Source: JASHUC01 sp035523875 (GTDB lineage Bacteria > Pseudomonadota > Gammaproteobacteria > Steroidobacterales > Steroidobacteraceae). From it: a stretch of DNA of 64,000 nucleotides. The DNA is taken from NCBI GenBank assembly GCA_035523875.1, contig DATKPY010000037.1, positions 146,105-210,104 on the forward strand. The letters are read 5' to 3'. This document shows positions 26,656 through 34,584 of this stretch, piece after piece (position 1 is the first letter of the stretch; every line of letters starts with the position of its first letter). The translations under genes were made by a program, and so were the position numbers. The notes below the pieces were generated by a model that had not been told where the DNA came from, ran no database searches, and worked only from the letters and a program-made list of their open reading frames with translations.

Positions 26656-27677
26656 TGCTCGTCGGCGCACTCGGCGTGATCGACCTGGATCGTCGAGTGG
26701 CTGATCCCGAAGCGCTCCTCGAGGCGGCGGTTGATCGCCGGAACGACGCGGTCGATCTCTGCGCCCGGCGCGCAGCGCACGTGCAGCGTGATGAACTGCT
26801 CCGACTCCGTGAGCGACCACGCGTGGACGTGGTGCACGTCGCAAACGGCCGGCAGGGCCGCGAGCAGATCCTCGCGGACGGTGGTCACATCGATGCCGAC
26901 GGGTGTGCCCTCGAGCAGGATGTGTCCCGAGGAGCGCACGATCTGCAGCGCGCTGCGCAGGATCAGCGCCGAGACCGCGAGCGAGAGCAGGGGATCGACG
27001 CGCGACCAGCCGGTATAGAGAATGACTGCGGCCGCAACGACGGTCATCCCGAAGCCGAGCATGTCCCCGAGCACGTGCAACCAGGCGCTGCGCACATTGA
27101 GGCTGCCGTGGCGTCCGCCGCTCAGGATGAGGAAGGCGACGGCATTGGCGAGCAGCCCGGCGAGGGCGACCGCGAGCATCGGTGCGCCGAGAACCTGCCG
27201 CGGGGCGGCGATGCGCCAGGCCGCCTCGTACGCGATCCACGCGCTCACGACGAGGAGCGCGCACCCGTTGGCGAAGGCTACCAGCACCTCGAGCCGCCGG
27301 TAGCCGTAGGAGCGCAGCGGATCGGCCGGCCGGCGCCCGATGCGCAGCGCCGCCCAGCTCATCCCGAGCGCCACGGCGTCGGAGAGCATGTGTCCTGCAT
27401 CGGCGAGCAGCGCAAGAGAGTGTGAAATGACGCCGCCTGCGACCTGCAGCGCAAGAAATACCACGATGATCGAGCAGGCCCAGGCGACACGCCGCTCGTC
27501 GGCGCCCGCCGCATGGGTGTGCGCATGACCGTGCGGATGCGTGGGGTGCTCCTCGTGCGCGTCGTCATGCTGGTGCTCGTGCTCGTGCTCGTGCCCATGC
27601 CCATGCCCATGCCCGTGCTCGGGCACGGGGATGGGGTGCTGCTCGCGATCGAAGGGGCGTGACATGGTCCCCATCAT
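26646..27677 (-). CDS. Cation diffusion facilitator (CDF) metal exporter with histidine-rich N-terminus
   Basis: 343 residues, six membrane helices. The zinc-site motifs are present on helix II (HSLALLADAGHMLSDAVAL) and helix V (SAWLHVLGDMLGF). The cytoplasmic N-terminus is extremely histidine-rich (repeated GH and EH pairs around residues 25-60), encoded by a simple CATGCC-type repeat at about 27585-27620, and should buffer zinc or a similar metal. The C-terminal domain (VHHVHAWSLTESEQF) completes the ZitB/CzcD pattern. The ATG at 27677 overlaps the lactate permease stop as ATGA; an ATG four codons later at 27665 with GGGG before it is also possible. Confidence 0.9.
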   Translation of the reverse strand: MMGTMSRPFDREQHPIPVPEHGHGHGHGHEHEHEHQHDDAHEEHPTHPHGHAHTHAAGADERRVAWACSIIVVFLALQVAGGVISHSLALLADAGHMLSDAVALGMSWAALRIGRRPADPLRSYGYRRLEVLVAFANGCALLVVSAWIAYEAAWRIAAPRQVLGAPMLAVALAGLLANAVAFLILSGGRHGSLNVRSAWLHVLGDMLGFGMTVVAAAVILYTGWSRVDPLLSLAVSALILRSALQIVRSSGHILLEGTPVGIDVTTVREDLLAALPAVCDVHHVHAWSLTESEQFITLHVRCAPGAEIDRVVPAINRRLEERFGISHSTIQVDHAECADEHHG

Positions 27678-29278
27678 ACGTGCGGAATCATCCACGGCAC
27701 GAGGTACTGCTGCACCAGAACCAGGAGCCCGAGGAGGACGGTGAGCACGATGCTGTGCTTGAAAGTGCGCGCGAGCACCGCGCCCTCCTGGCCGTGGAGC
27801 GACGTGACGGCGGCGCCGGTGGCGATGTTCTGCGGCGAAATCATCTTCCCCATGACTCCTCCGGAGGAGTTGGTGGCGGCGATGAGCACGGGGTTGAGGT
27901 GCAGCTGGTGGGCGGCGACAACCTGCAGATTGCCGAACAGGGCATTGCCGGAGGTATCGCTACCGGAGAGAAACACCGCCACCCAGCCGAGGAACGCGGA
28001 TAGCAGCGGGAAGAGGAGTCCCGCGGAGGCGACACCGAACCCGAGCGTATAGGTGAGCCCGGAATAATTCATCAGATACGCAAGTCCCACGATGAGCCCG
28101 ACGGTGAGCGTCGGCAGCAGGCTCTGTGCGGCCGTGAGCGCGATCGCGCGCCGCAGGTCCGCGCGCCGACAGCGCACGAATGCCGCGGTCGCGAGGGCCG
28201 CGAGCAAGATCGCAGTGCCCGTCGCAAGCGGCTGAAAGTCCCACACCGCGGAGTAGCGCGTGCCATACAGGGTGATGAACACGGCATCGTGCAGGTGCGG
28301 CCATGGAATTTTCCGCTCGGCGAGTCGCGGCACGTTGAGGGTGGTCCAGACAATGACGACCGCGCTCACCATGAGCCAGGGTACCCAAGCCTGCCAGCTC
28401 GAGACGGGGCGGCTCGACGGTGGCGAGCGCAAGCGGAGTGAAATCGCGAACGCCGGGTCGGGCAAAGGGCGCCAGTGGCGGAGGAACGCGAGCGTTGCGC
28501 CGAGCGCGCCCAACGAGGCGAGCACGTCCGTCAGGGCGTAGCTCACGGCGTTCGACACGACAAACTGGATGAGCGCGAAGCTGCCGCCCGCGACAGCGAG
28601 CACCGGCCAGAGTGCCGCGATCGAGCGCCGACCTGCGTACAGTCCGCTCACGTAAAAGGGCAGCAGAACCGAGATGAACGGCAGCTGCCGACCGACCATC
28701 GCGCCGAGGACCGTGTCGGGGAGGTGCGTGACCGCGCCGAGTGTGGTGATCGGGACCCCGAGTGCACCGAAGGCGACGGGCGCAGTGTTGAAGATGAGCG
28801 TGAAGGTGAGCGCATCGCGCGCCTCGAAGCCGAGCAGAATCAGCAGCGCGCTCGTGATCGCGACCGGCGTACCGAATCCCGAGATGCCCTCGAGGAGCGC
28901 GCCGAAGCAGAATCCCACCACAACGAGCACGATGCGGCTGTCGTCGGGCAGGTTGGCGAGCATCCAGTCGCGAAACGCATCGAAGCGCCCGGATACCACC
29001 GTGATGTTGTAGAGCAGCAGGGCATTGACGACGATCCACATCACCGGCCAGAGCGCAAAGACGAAGCCCGCCACGAACGCGCTCGCGGCGAGGCCCACGG
29101 GAAAGCGCCACAACACGACGGCGACGCCCAACCCGACGACCACGCCGCCGAGCGAGGCAACCCATGCCGGGCGCCGCAGCACGCCGAGCACCACGAGCAC
29201 CGTCGCGATCGGGAGCGCCGCAACCACGAACGATAGCGGGAGACTGCCGGCGACCGGCGTCAGGAGTTGATGAAACAC
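27674..29278 (-). CDS. lldP: L-lactate permease (LldP/GlcA family)
   Basis: 534 residues, about 13 membrane helices, full length for the lactate permease family (PF02652). Diagnostic segments are GALLEGISGFGTPVAITSALL, here cited only in part as EGISGFGTP, and AFLGWVAVFLSGSDTSGNAL followed by NSSGGVMGKMISPQNIATG, the signature near the C-terminus. It imports lactate and/or glycolate with protons. No lactate dehydrogenase gene is adjacent. Its stop overlaps the start of the CDF exporter gene, so the two are translationally coupled despite no obvious shared function. Confidence 0.92.
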   Translation of the reverse strand: MFHQLLTPVAGSLPLSFVVAALPIATVLVVLGVLRRPAWVASLGGVVVGLGVAVVLWRFPVGLAASAFVAGFVFALWPVMWIVVNALLLYNITVVSGRFDAFRDWMLANLPDDSRIVLVVVGFCFGALLEGISGFGTPVAITSALLILLGFEARDALTFTLIFNTAPVAFGALGVPITTLGAVTHLPDTVLGAMVGRQLPFISVLLPFYVSGLYAGRRSIAALWPVLAVAGGSFALIQFVVSNAVSYALTDVLASLGALGATLAFLRHWRPLPDPAFAISLRLRSPPSSRPVSSWQAWVPWLMVSAVVIVWTTLNVPRLAERKIPWPHLHDAVFITLYGTRYSAVWDFQPLATGTAILLAALATAAFVRCRRADLRRAIALTAAQSLLPTLTVGLIVGLAYLMNYSGLTYTLGFGVASAGLLFPLLSAFLGWVAVFLSGSDTSGNALFGNLQVVAAHQLHLNPVLIAATNSSGGVMGKMISPQNIATGAAVTSLHGQEGAVLARTFKHSIVLTVLLGLLVLVQQYLVPWMIPHV

Positions 29279-29373
29279 CGGCGAAGCGCTCTCATGGGCA
29301 GCCGCGGGCTCCGTGCACCCCGGGACCCGGACGTGCGTTGTAGTATGGTATTTGAGCGCACGAGGTGACCGCC

Positions 29374-29997
29374 ATGAGACACTTGAGCTCTTCCCGCGCC
29401 GTCCTGCCGCTCGGCCTCGTACTCGCGGTGGGCGCCGGCCTCACCGCGGCTGTGCCGTCCCCGGCACTTGCAGCGAGCGATTCGGACGCGACGCAGACGG
29501 TTTCGGCGCAGTGGGTCCGGAAGAAAATATTCTTCGTGTATCAGGGATTTACAGCCCATTACTCGTGTGAAGGATTGACTTCGGACGTGCGCCACGTGCT
29601 TGCTGAGCTCGGGGCGCGGCGGAGCGATCTCAATGTGCGCGAACTGGCCTGTACGACCGCACTCGGCGTCCCGAACGCCTTTCCCGGTGTCGAGGGGACC
29701 TTCTCGGTGCTGGAGCCGCTCTCTGCCTCGGGAGCGCCCAGCTCGGGCGCAGAGCCGGTGCCCGTTTCGGCCCACTGGGTCAAAGTGCGCTTGAAGCTCG
29801 GCACCTTCCTCAACTACGGAGGCGACTGCGAGCTCATCGATCAGATCAAGCAAAAGATCATCCCGCTCGTCACGACCCGCAACGTGAGATTCAGCGAGGA
29901 GTGTTTTCCCCATCAGCTCGCGCCGCCGGGCTCGCAGCTCGAGGCCGAGGTGTTGCTACCCGTGAGCGCGGAGCCCGCGGACCGCGCCGCCCACTGA
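29374..29997 (+). CDS. Exported protein of unknown family, first of a tandem pair
   Basis: 207 residues from an ATG preceded by GAGGTGACC. Signal peptide about 1-33 (ending PALAASD). The mature part has four cysteines (HYSCEGL, ELACTT, GDCELID, EECFPH) that probably form two disulfides, and conserved blocks FVYQGFTAHYSCEG, GVPNAFPGVEGTFSVL and CELIDQIKQKIIPLVTTRNV. I do not recognise the family. The next gene encodes a close paralogue, and even the leader sequence is shared, so this is a recent tandem duplication. Periplasmic location is inferred from the signal peptide and cysteines. Confidence 0.75.
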   Translation: MRHLSSSRAVLPLGLVLAVGAGLTAAVPSPALAASDSDATQTVSAQWVRKKIFFVYQGFTAHYSCEGLTSDVRHVLAELGARRSDLNVRELACTTALGVPNAFPGVEGTFSVLEPLSASGAPSSGAEPVPVSAHWVKVRLKLGTFLNYGGDCELIDQIKQKIIPLVTTRNVRFSEECFPHQLAPPGSQLEAEVLLPVSAEPADRAAH

Positions 29998-30027
29998 CCG
30001 GGAGCTTGAGCGTACGAGGTGATCGCC

Positions 30028-30660
30028 ATGAGAGTCTCAGGTGCTGCCTGCTCGACCGCCCCGCTCGTGCTGGTTCTCGGGGTGTGCCTCGGTATCGCCG
30101 CGGTGGGCCCGCGGCCGGCGCGCGCGGCGAGTGAGGGGAGTGAGGCGGGTGCGACGGAAGCCGTTCCGGCTCACTGGGTTCAGAAGAAGATCAACTTCGT
30201 GTATCAGGGATTCACGACCCATTATTCGTGTGAGGGGCTCGCCTCCGACGTGCGCCACGTCCTGCGCGAGCTCGGGGCGCGGGCGAGCGATTTGCGGGTC
30301 CACGAGATGGCGTGCACGTCGGGGCTCGGTGTCCCGACCCCGTTTCCGGGTGTCGTCGGTACGTTCTCGGTGCTCGTGCCCCTGTCGAGCGCGCAAGCGC
30401 CGGGCTCCGGCGCCGGACTGGCACCGGTTCCCGCCCATTGGGTCAAGGTCCACGTGCGGCTCAACAGCTCCGACGGCTACGGCGGCCAGTGCGAGCTGAT
30501 CGATCAGATCAAGGAGCGGATCATTCCGCTCGTCACGTCGCGCAACGTGAAGTTCAACGAGCAATGCATCCCTCACGAGCTCGTGCCCCCGGGTTCGCAG
30601 CTCGAGGTCGAGGTGCTGGTGCCGGTAGGCGCAAAGGCCGTGGAGCGAGCCCGGAACTAG
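30028..30660 (+). CDS. Exported protein of unknown family, second of a tandem pair
   Basis: 210 residues, paralogous to the preceding gene across its whole length. All four cysteines and the blocks FVYQGFTTHYSCEG, ELGARASDLRVHE and CELIDQIKERIIPLVTSRNV are kept. Its N-terminus is a signal peptide ending about PARAASE; the N-terminal signal sequences differ more than the mature parts. The start is fixed by GAGGTGATC before the ATG at 30028, in a leader nearly identical to that of the first copy. No function is known to me. It converges on the RDD-protein gene. Confidence 0.75.
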   Translation: MRVSGAACSTAPLVLVLGVCLGIAAVGPRPARAASEGSEAGATEAVPAHWVQKKINFVYQGFTTHYSCEGLASDVRHVLRELGARASDLRVHEMACTSGLGVPTPFPGVVGTFSVLVPLSSAQAPGSGAGLAPVPAHWVKVHVRLNSSDGYGGQCELIDQIKERIIPLVTSRNVKFNEQCIPHELVPPGSQLEVEVLVPVGAKAVERARN

Positions 30661-30669
30661 GCCGGCACG

Positions 30670-32271
30670 TCAGGGCGCGCCGCCGCGCGGCACGCGCACG
30701 ACCACGGTGCCGGCGATCTTGTCGTGCCATGCCTGGTGCTCGGGATCGAGCGCGATCCAGACGAACCCGAGGCCGACGATCGCGAGGGAGAGGAAGCAGG
30801 CGAGCGCGCGCACCACCGCGGTTGACCAGTCGATGGGCCGACCGTCCATGCGCGCAACCTTCAGGTCACAGATGATGCCGCCGACGGTCGTGCCGCGCAG
30901 CTTCCACATCACCGCTCCGTAGGCGGCGAGGAAGATCAGCTCGGAGCGGAATTCTCCGCGCAGCAGGCTCAGAACGAAGCCCACCAGGGTCACATCGAGC
31001 ACGAGCGCGCACATGCGGATCCAGAATCCGGCGCGAGGCAGCGCGGTGAGGTTGAGCGCCGCGGGGGTGCCGGCTGGCGGTCCCTGCGGCTGAGCGGCAG
31101 CCGCAGCGCCCTCGCCCGCGTTCTCGGTCGATGCGGCCCCCGCTGTGGCGGCGGCGGCAGGTCCGCTCGGCTGTCCCGACGCGGCCGCGGATGCGGCAGC
31201 CGCCGAGGCCGCCCACGGTGCACCGGCCCCGGCAGGCGCCGCGCCTGCGGGCGCGGGGTGCGCGCGCGCGGCGCGCGCGCTCAATACGAGTGTGTAGACG
31301 ACCGCGCCGAAGCCGATCACGCCGATGAGTGCGTACACGAGAAATCCCAGCAATGGCACCATGTAGAGCGCGAGCACGATGAGCCCTCCGCAAAGCACGT
31401 CGGCCACGGGATGCGCCGTGAAACTCGTGCTCACCACGTTACGGCAGCGCTTGCCGATCCAGCCGAGCGCCACCACCCGTCCGAAAATTCCGAGGCACAG
31501 CAGCCCCGCCCACAGCACCGGCATGACCGCGATACCGACGACCGAGACCAGCAGCACGAGGAAGGCGAGCGGTGTCAGCATTGCGGCGATGATCGCCGCG
31601 AGAACCGATTGTCCCGTTTGTTCCTCGAGCGTGGCGACGCAGCGGCGGACGCCGTCATGGAACAGCGCCGCGAGCAGCAGATACAGCCCGAGCGTCGCGA
31701 GCGCGATGCCCCACACCCAGCCCAGGGACAAATCCGGCGCGAGCGGCCGGCCGTAGAGCAGACACTCGCGCACCCACGCATGCAACTGCGGAAGCCCACC
31801 GATGACCCCGGGGAGCAGCCGCACGGTGCCGCCGTGCAGGATCGCCGTGGGGCTGCGCGAGAGGGTGCCGAGCAGCTCGACGATCTGACCGTCGACTTGC
31901 GCCTGCGGTCCGAGGGTCACGTTGCCCCACACCGCGACCACGTTGCCGCTCACCTTGCTGTTGACGTAGACGTCCCCGAGCACCACCACGGTGTTGCCGC
32001 TCACCGAGCCCGTCACATCGGCGTCGCCCAGCACCGCCACCACCGCGTCGGACACCTCGCCCGCGACTCTTGCCGAGCCGAGGATTGCGACGACATCGTC
32101 GGCCCGCTCGTCCTGGGCGAGCACCGCGTCGTGGCCGATCGAGACGATGGTGCGCCCATCCTGGGGCCCGAAGTCCGATGAGTCCTCGGCGTGCGCGCCG
32201 TGCGTGCCCGCAGCGAGCGCGGCGAGCAGCCCCAGAGTAGCGATGAGACGGAACGATGCGCGCGCGCTCAC
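30670..32271 (-). CDS. Beta-solenoid (bactofilin-like) / membrane / RDD-domain fusion protein
   Basis: 533 residues starting at a GTG that overlaps the upstream stop (GTGA). Signal peptide to about residue 28 (GTHGAHAED). Residues 40-150 are short repeats such as VVAILGSARVAGEVSD and VVVLGDVYVNSKVSGNVVAVWG, the look of a polymer-forming or bactofilin-type beta-solenoid. About five membrane helices (165-330) follow, then a 60-residue Ala/Pro/Gly linker, then an RDD domain (about 405-525) with GFWIRMCALVLDVTLVG and ending in the typical QAWHDKIAGTVVV. It ends an operon led by an ECF sigma gene, and may be the envelope element that this sigma factor manages. Function unknown. Confidence 0.8.
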   Translation of the reverse strand: MSARASFRLIATLGLLAALAAGTHGAHAEDSSDFGPQDGRTIVSIGHDAVLAQDERADDVVAILGSARVAGEVSDAVVAVLGDADVTGSVSGNTVVVLGDVYVNSKVSGNVVAVWGNVTLGPQAQVDGQIVELLGTLSRSPTAILHGGTVRLLPGVIGGLPQLHAWVRECLLYGRPLAPDLSLGWVWGIALATLGLYLLLAALFHDGVRRCVATLEEQTGQSVLAAIIAAMLTPLAFLVLLVSVVGIAVMPVLWAGLLCLGIFGRVVALGWIGKRCRNVVSTSFTAHPVADVLCGGLIVLALYMVPLLGFLVYALIGVIGFGAVVYTLVLSARAARAHPAPAGAAPAGAGAPWAASAAAASAAASGQPSGPAAAATAGAASTENAGEGAAAAAQPQGPPAGTPAALNLTALPRAGFWIRMCALVLDVTLVGFVLSLLRGEFRSELIFLAAYGAVMWKLRGTTVGGIICDLKVARMDGRPIDWSTAVVRALACFLSLAIVGLGFVWIALDPEHQAWHDKIAGTVVVRVPRGGAP

Positions 32272-32762
32272 GAGCCTCTCCGCTGCATGCGCACCGGCGT
32301 CGCGTAGAGCGCGAGGTAACCCAGCGCGAGCAGGCCGAAGAGCGCGGCGTAGAGCGCCGCTCCCGCGAGGACGCCCCCGTAGAGCCACTCGCGCGGAATC
32401 GCGGCGAGCAGGCGCACGCCGAGCTCCCCGATCGCGAGGAAAGCCTGTCCGGCGTCGCGCGGGATCGCGAGGAGCGCGTTCACGTGCGCCAGCGCCTGCC
32501 CGGGAACGCCGGCGCGCGACAGATGCGCGAGCGCCCACCAGAGCAACGCGACGCCACCCACCGCACCCGCGAGAAAGAGCGCGCGCGGGCCTGCCGGCCA
32601 CGCCGCGAAGCCGCGCTGCCACCAGGGCCGCAGCGCGCGCCGCTCGAGCGCCGCGAGCAGCCGCGGCTCGAGGCTCACGGGCGCTCGCTCGAGCGGCCGC
32701 TCGCCCAGGGCGCGACCGATGAGCCGCTCGAGCTCGGCGGCGCGCGCGCTCGGCCGGCTCAT
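32268..32762 (-). CDS. Small membrane protein, putative anti-sigma-like partner of the ECF sigma factor
   Basis: 164 residues. A charged cytoplasmic N-terminus of about 50 residues (ELERLIGRALGERPLERAP) is followed by two or three membrane helices (about 58-78, 118-150). The gene starts four bases inside the end of the ECF sigma gene and ends four bases inside the next, so all three are coupled. Position, size and topology fit a membrane anti-sigma factor, but I see no zinc-finger anti-sigma motif, so this is an inference from context. Confidence 0.6.
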   Translation of the reverse strand: MSRPSARAAELERLIGRALGERPLERAPVSLEPRLLAALERRALRPWWQRGFAAWPAGPRALFLAGAVGGVALLWWALAHLSRAGVPGQALAHVNALLAIPRDAGQAFLAIGELGVRLLAAIPREWLYGGVLAGAALYAALFGLLALGYLALYATPVRMQRRGS

Positions 32763-33349
32763 CGTGTCTCTCCGGCGTCGGCGGCGGCCGATGAATCGAG
32801 ACCGCGCTCGGCAAGGCGCTTCGCGAGCGCGACGCGCCCGCGCAGGATGTCGGTCTTCACCTTCGCGAGCGAGCTCTCGAGGCGCTCGGCGATCTGCTGG
32901 TAGCTCATCTCTTCGTAGTGGTAGAGCACGAGGGGGATGCGCTGGTGCGCGGGCAGCTCCGCGAGCGCCGCGCGCACGAGCGCGCCGCGCTGCTCGGCGT
33001 CGAGCTCGGCGAAGTGCGCATCGAGTGCGGCGAGCGCCGGATGGAGCTCCTCGTCGCGGGAATCCGTGCGGAGGAGCTCGGAGAACAGCCGCCAGCGCTT
33101 TCGATAGCGCTGCAGATGATTGAGCGTGAGATTCGTCGTGACGGTCTTGAGCCAGCCTCCCGCGGTCGCGCTCGTCCGCAGCATCGCGAAGCTCTCGAAC
33201 GCACGCAGGAACACCTCCTGAGCGATGTCCTCGGCTTGCGCGTCGTTCGCGGTGAGCCGCGCCGCGGTCGAGTACACCATGTCCTGGTAGGCGCGCATAA
33301 ACGCTGTGAATTCCTCCGAAACGATTCGTCTCGAGCTTGCCGGTCGCAC
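32759..33349 (-). CDS. ECF-type RNA polymerase sigma factor
   Basis: 196 residues. Region 2 (about 15-85) has YQDMVYSTAARL and AQAEDIAQEVFLRAFESF; region 4 (about 130-185) has LPAHQRIPLVLYHYEEMSYQ and a helix-turn-helix ending LAKVKTDILRGRVAL. The frame is open further upstream without similarity. I prefer the GTG at 33349, which gives a normal N-terminus before region 2. The alternative is ATG 33298, but the GGAGGA ahead of it is 14 bases away. A promoter resembling GAACTT-N16/17-TCTGA sits just upstream (33369-33396), suggesting autoregulation. Downstream are a small membrane protein and the solenoid/RDD protein. Confidence 0.85.
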   Translation of the reverse strand: MRPASSRRIVSEEFTAFMRAYQDMVYSTAARLTANDAQAEDIAQEVFLRAFESFAMLRTSATAGGWLKTVTTNLTLNHLQRYRKRWRLFSELLRTDSRDEELHPALAALDAHFAELDAEQRGALVRAALAELPAHQRIPLVLYHYEEMSYQQIAERLESSLAKVKTDILRGRVALAKRLAERGLDSSAAADAGETR

Positions 33350-33368
33350 GTGCGTGTCATCTTTGCAG

Positions 33369-33396
33369 GTAGAACACGGCACTCCGCGAAAAGTTG
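33369..33396 (-). promoter_or_regulatory. Possible ECF-type autoregulatory promoter
   Basis: On the minus strand: CAACTT, 17 bases, then TCTAC. This resembles the RpoE-like pattern GAACTT-N16-17-TCTGA (five of six and three of five bases). It would start transcription about 13 bases before the GTG at 33349. The match is imperfect and found by eye, so it is a candidate only. Confidence 0.35.
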
Positions 33397-33488
33397 CAAC
33401 CGCGGGGCGAGCGACGCAGCGGCCGGTCGAGTCGGTCCGGCGGGGCGAGGGGCGCGGGGCGCCGCCCCCGCGCGGCCGGTTCGCCCGA

Positions 33489-34487
33489 TCAGGGCCCGAC
33501 CGCGAGGATGATCTTGCCGCGGGTGTGGCCCGCGCGGCCGAGCGCCCAGGCGCGTGCGCCCTCACGCAGCGGAAAGATGCGCTCGATGCTCACCTGGTAG
33601 CGGCCCGCATCGATGAGGCGGGCGATCTGTTCGAGGAACGGCCCGGCCGGGCGATCCCCGCTCGATCCGGGCATGGCGCAGACAATGTGCGCGGCCGCGC
33701 AGCGCTCGGCGGGCATCGCGCCCACGATCGAGACCAGCACGCCGCCCGGCTTGAGCGTCCCCATCGCTTCGATGCCGACATCGCGGTTGGCGGTGTCGAG
33801 CACGATGTCGACGTTGGACACTTTCTGCTCGAACGGCCCGACGGTGTAATCGATCGGCTCATCGACGCCGAGTGAGCGCAGGAACGGCAGGTTCGCGGTG
33901 GAGGCGGTGGCGATCACGTAGGCGCCGCGCGCCTTGGCAATCTGCACCGCCGCCGAGCCGACTCCACCGGCGCCACCTTCGATGAGCACGCGCTGTCCGC
34001 GCCTCAGATGCGCGACAGTGACGAGCGAGCGCCACGCCGTCACCGCGGCCACCGGGATGCCGGCGGCAGCGGCGAAGCTGATCGAGCGCGGCCGGCGCAC
34101 GATGTTTCCGGCCGCGGCGATCGTATAGGGGGCGTACGAGCCGTGCGGAGGGCGCACCAGCGCGATGACCGCTTCGCCGAGCTTCCAGCCGCTCACTCCC
34201 GGCCCAAGCGCATCGATGGTCCCGGCCGCATCGAGGCCGAGGATGACCGGTCCGCCGCTCGCGCCCGCGAGCCGCGCGGCGAGCTTCCAGTCGGCCGGAT
34301 TGACGCCCGCGGCGCGCACGTGGATTCGCACCTCGCCCGCGCCCGGCTCCGGGATCGCAACGGGTCGCATCACGAGCGTGCCGTCGCCCGCGAGCACGAG
34401 TGCGCGCATGTTTGCGGCGCAGGCGGCGGGCGGGGCGAGGACGAGCAGAGCAAGGAGCAGGGAATGCCGCGGGGTCGCAGGGGTCAT
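33489..34487 (-). CDS. Medium-chain (quinone oxidoreductase-like) reductase with an N-terminal signal peptide
   Basis: 332 residues. After a 24-residue signal-like sequence (HSLLLALLVLAPPAACAAN) the MDR fold is complete: GroES-like part (IPEPGAGEVRIHVRAAGVNP, PVILGLDAAGTI) and Rossmann part with the NADPH loop EGGAGGVGSAAVQIAKA. Residues for catalytic zinc are absent, as in the zeta-crystallin/QOR branch. These enzymes are normally cytosolic; the start at 34487 and hydrophobic leader suggest export, which is odd for an NADPH enzyme. A misplaced start is unlikely because the leader is in frame and the internal Met26 (NMRALVLAG) would be the alternative start for a cytosolic form. Confidence 0.8.
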   Translation of the reverse strand: MTPATPRHSLLLALLVLAPPAACAANMRALVLAGDGTLVMRPVAIPEPGAGEVRIHVRAAGVNPADWKLAARLAGASGGPVILGLDAAGTIDALGPGVSGWKLGEAVIALVRPPHGSYAPYTIAAAGNIVRRPRSISFAAAAGIPVAAVTAWRSLVTVAHLRRGQRVLIEGGAGGVGSAAVQIAKARGAYVIATASTANLPFLRSLGVDEPIDYTVGPFEQKVSNVDIVLDTANRDVGIEAMGTLKPGGVLVSIVGAMPAERCAAAHIVCAMPGSSGDRPAGPFLEQIARLIDAGRYQVSIERIFPLREGARAWALGRAGHTRGKIILAVGP

Positions 34488-34584
34488 GGTGGCTCCGATT
34501 CGACTGCGCGAGCGGGCGCCGCGCTGCGCGCAAGAGTAGCGCAGAACGGGCGCCTGCCTCGACTGCGGCGGCGCGCCGGACGTT

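Noticed and set aside
27585..27625. Repeated CATGCC/CGTGCTC units, first considered as an intergenic repeat or CRISPR-like element
   Set aside because: They encode the histidine-rich N-terminus of the CDF exporter in frame.
33298..33298. ATG at 33298 as start of the ECF sigma gene
   Set aside because: Would remove the first residues of region 2 and its GGAGGA is 14 bases away; kept only as an alternative to the GTG at 33349.
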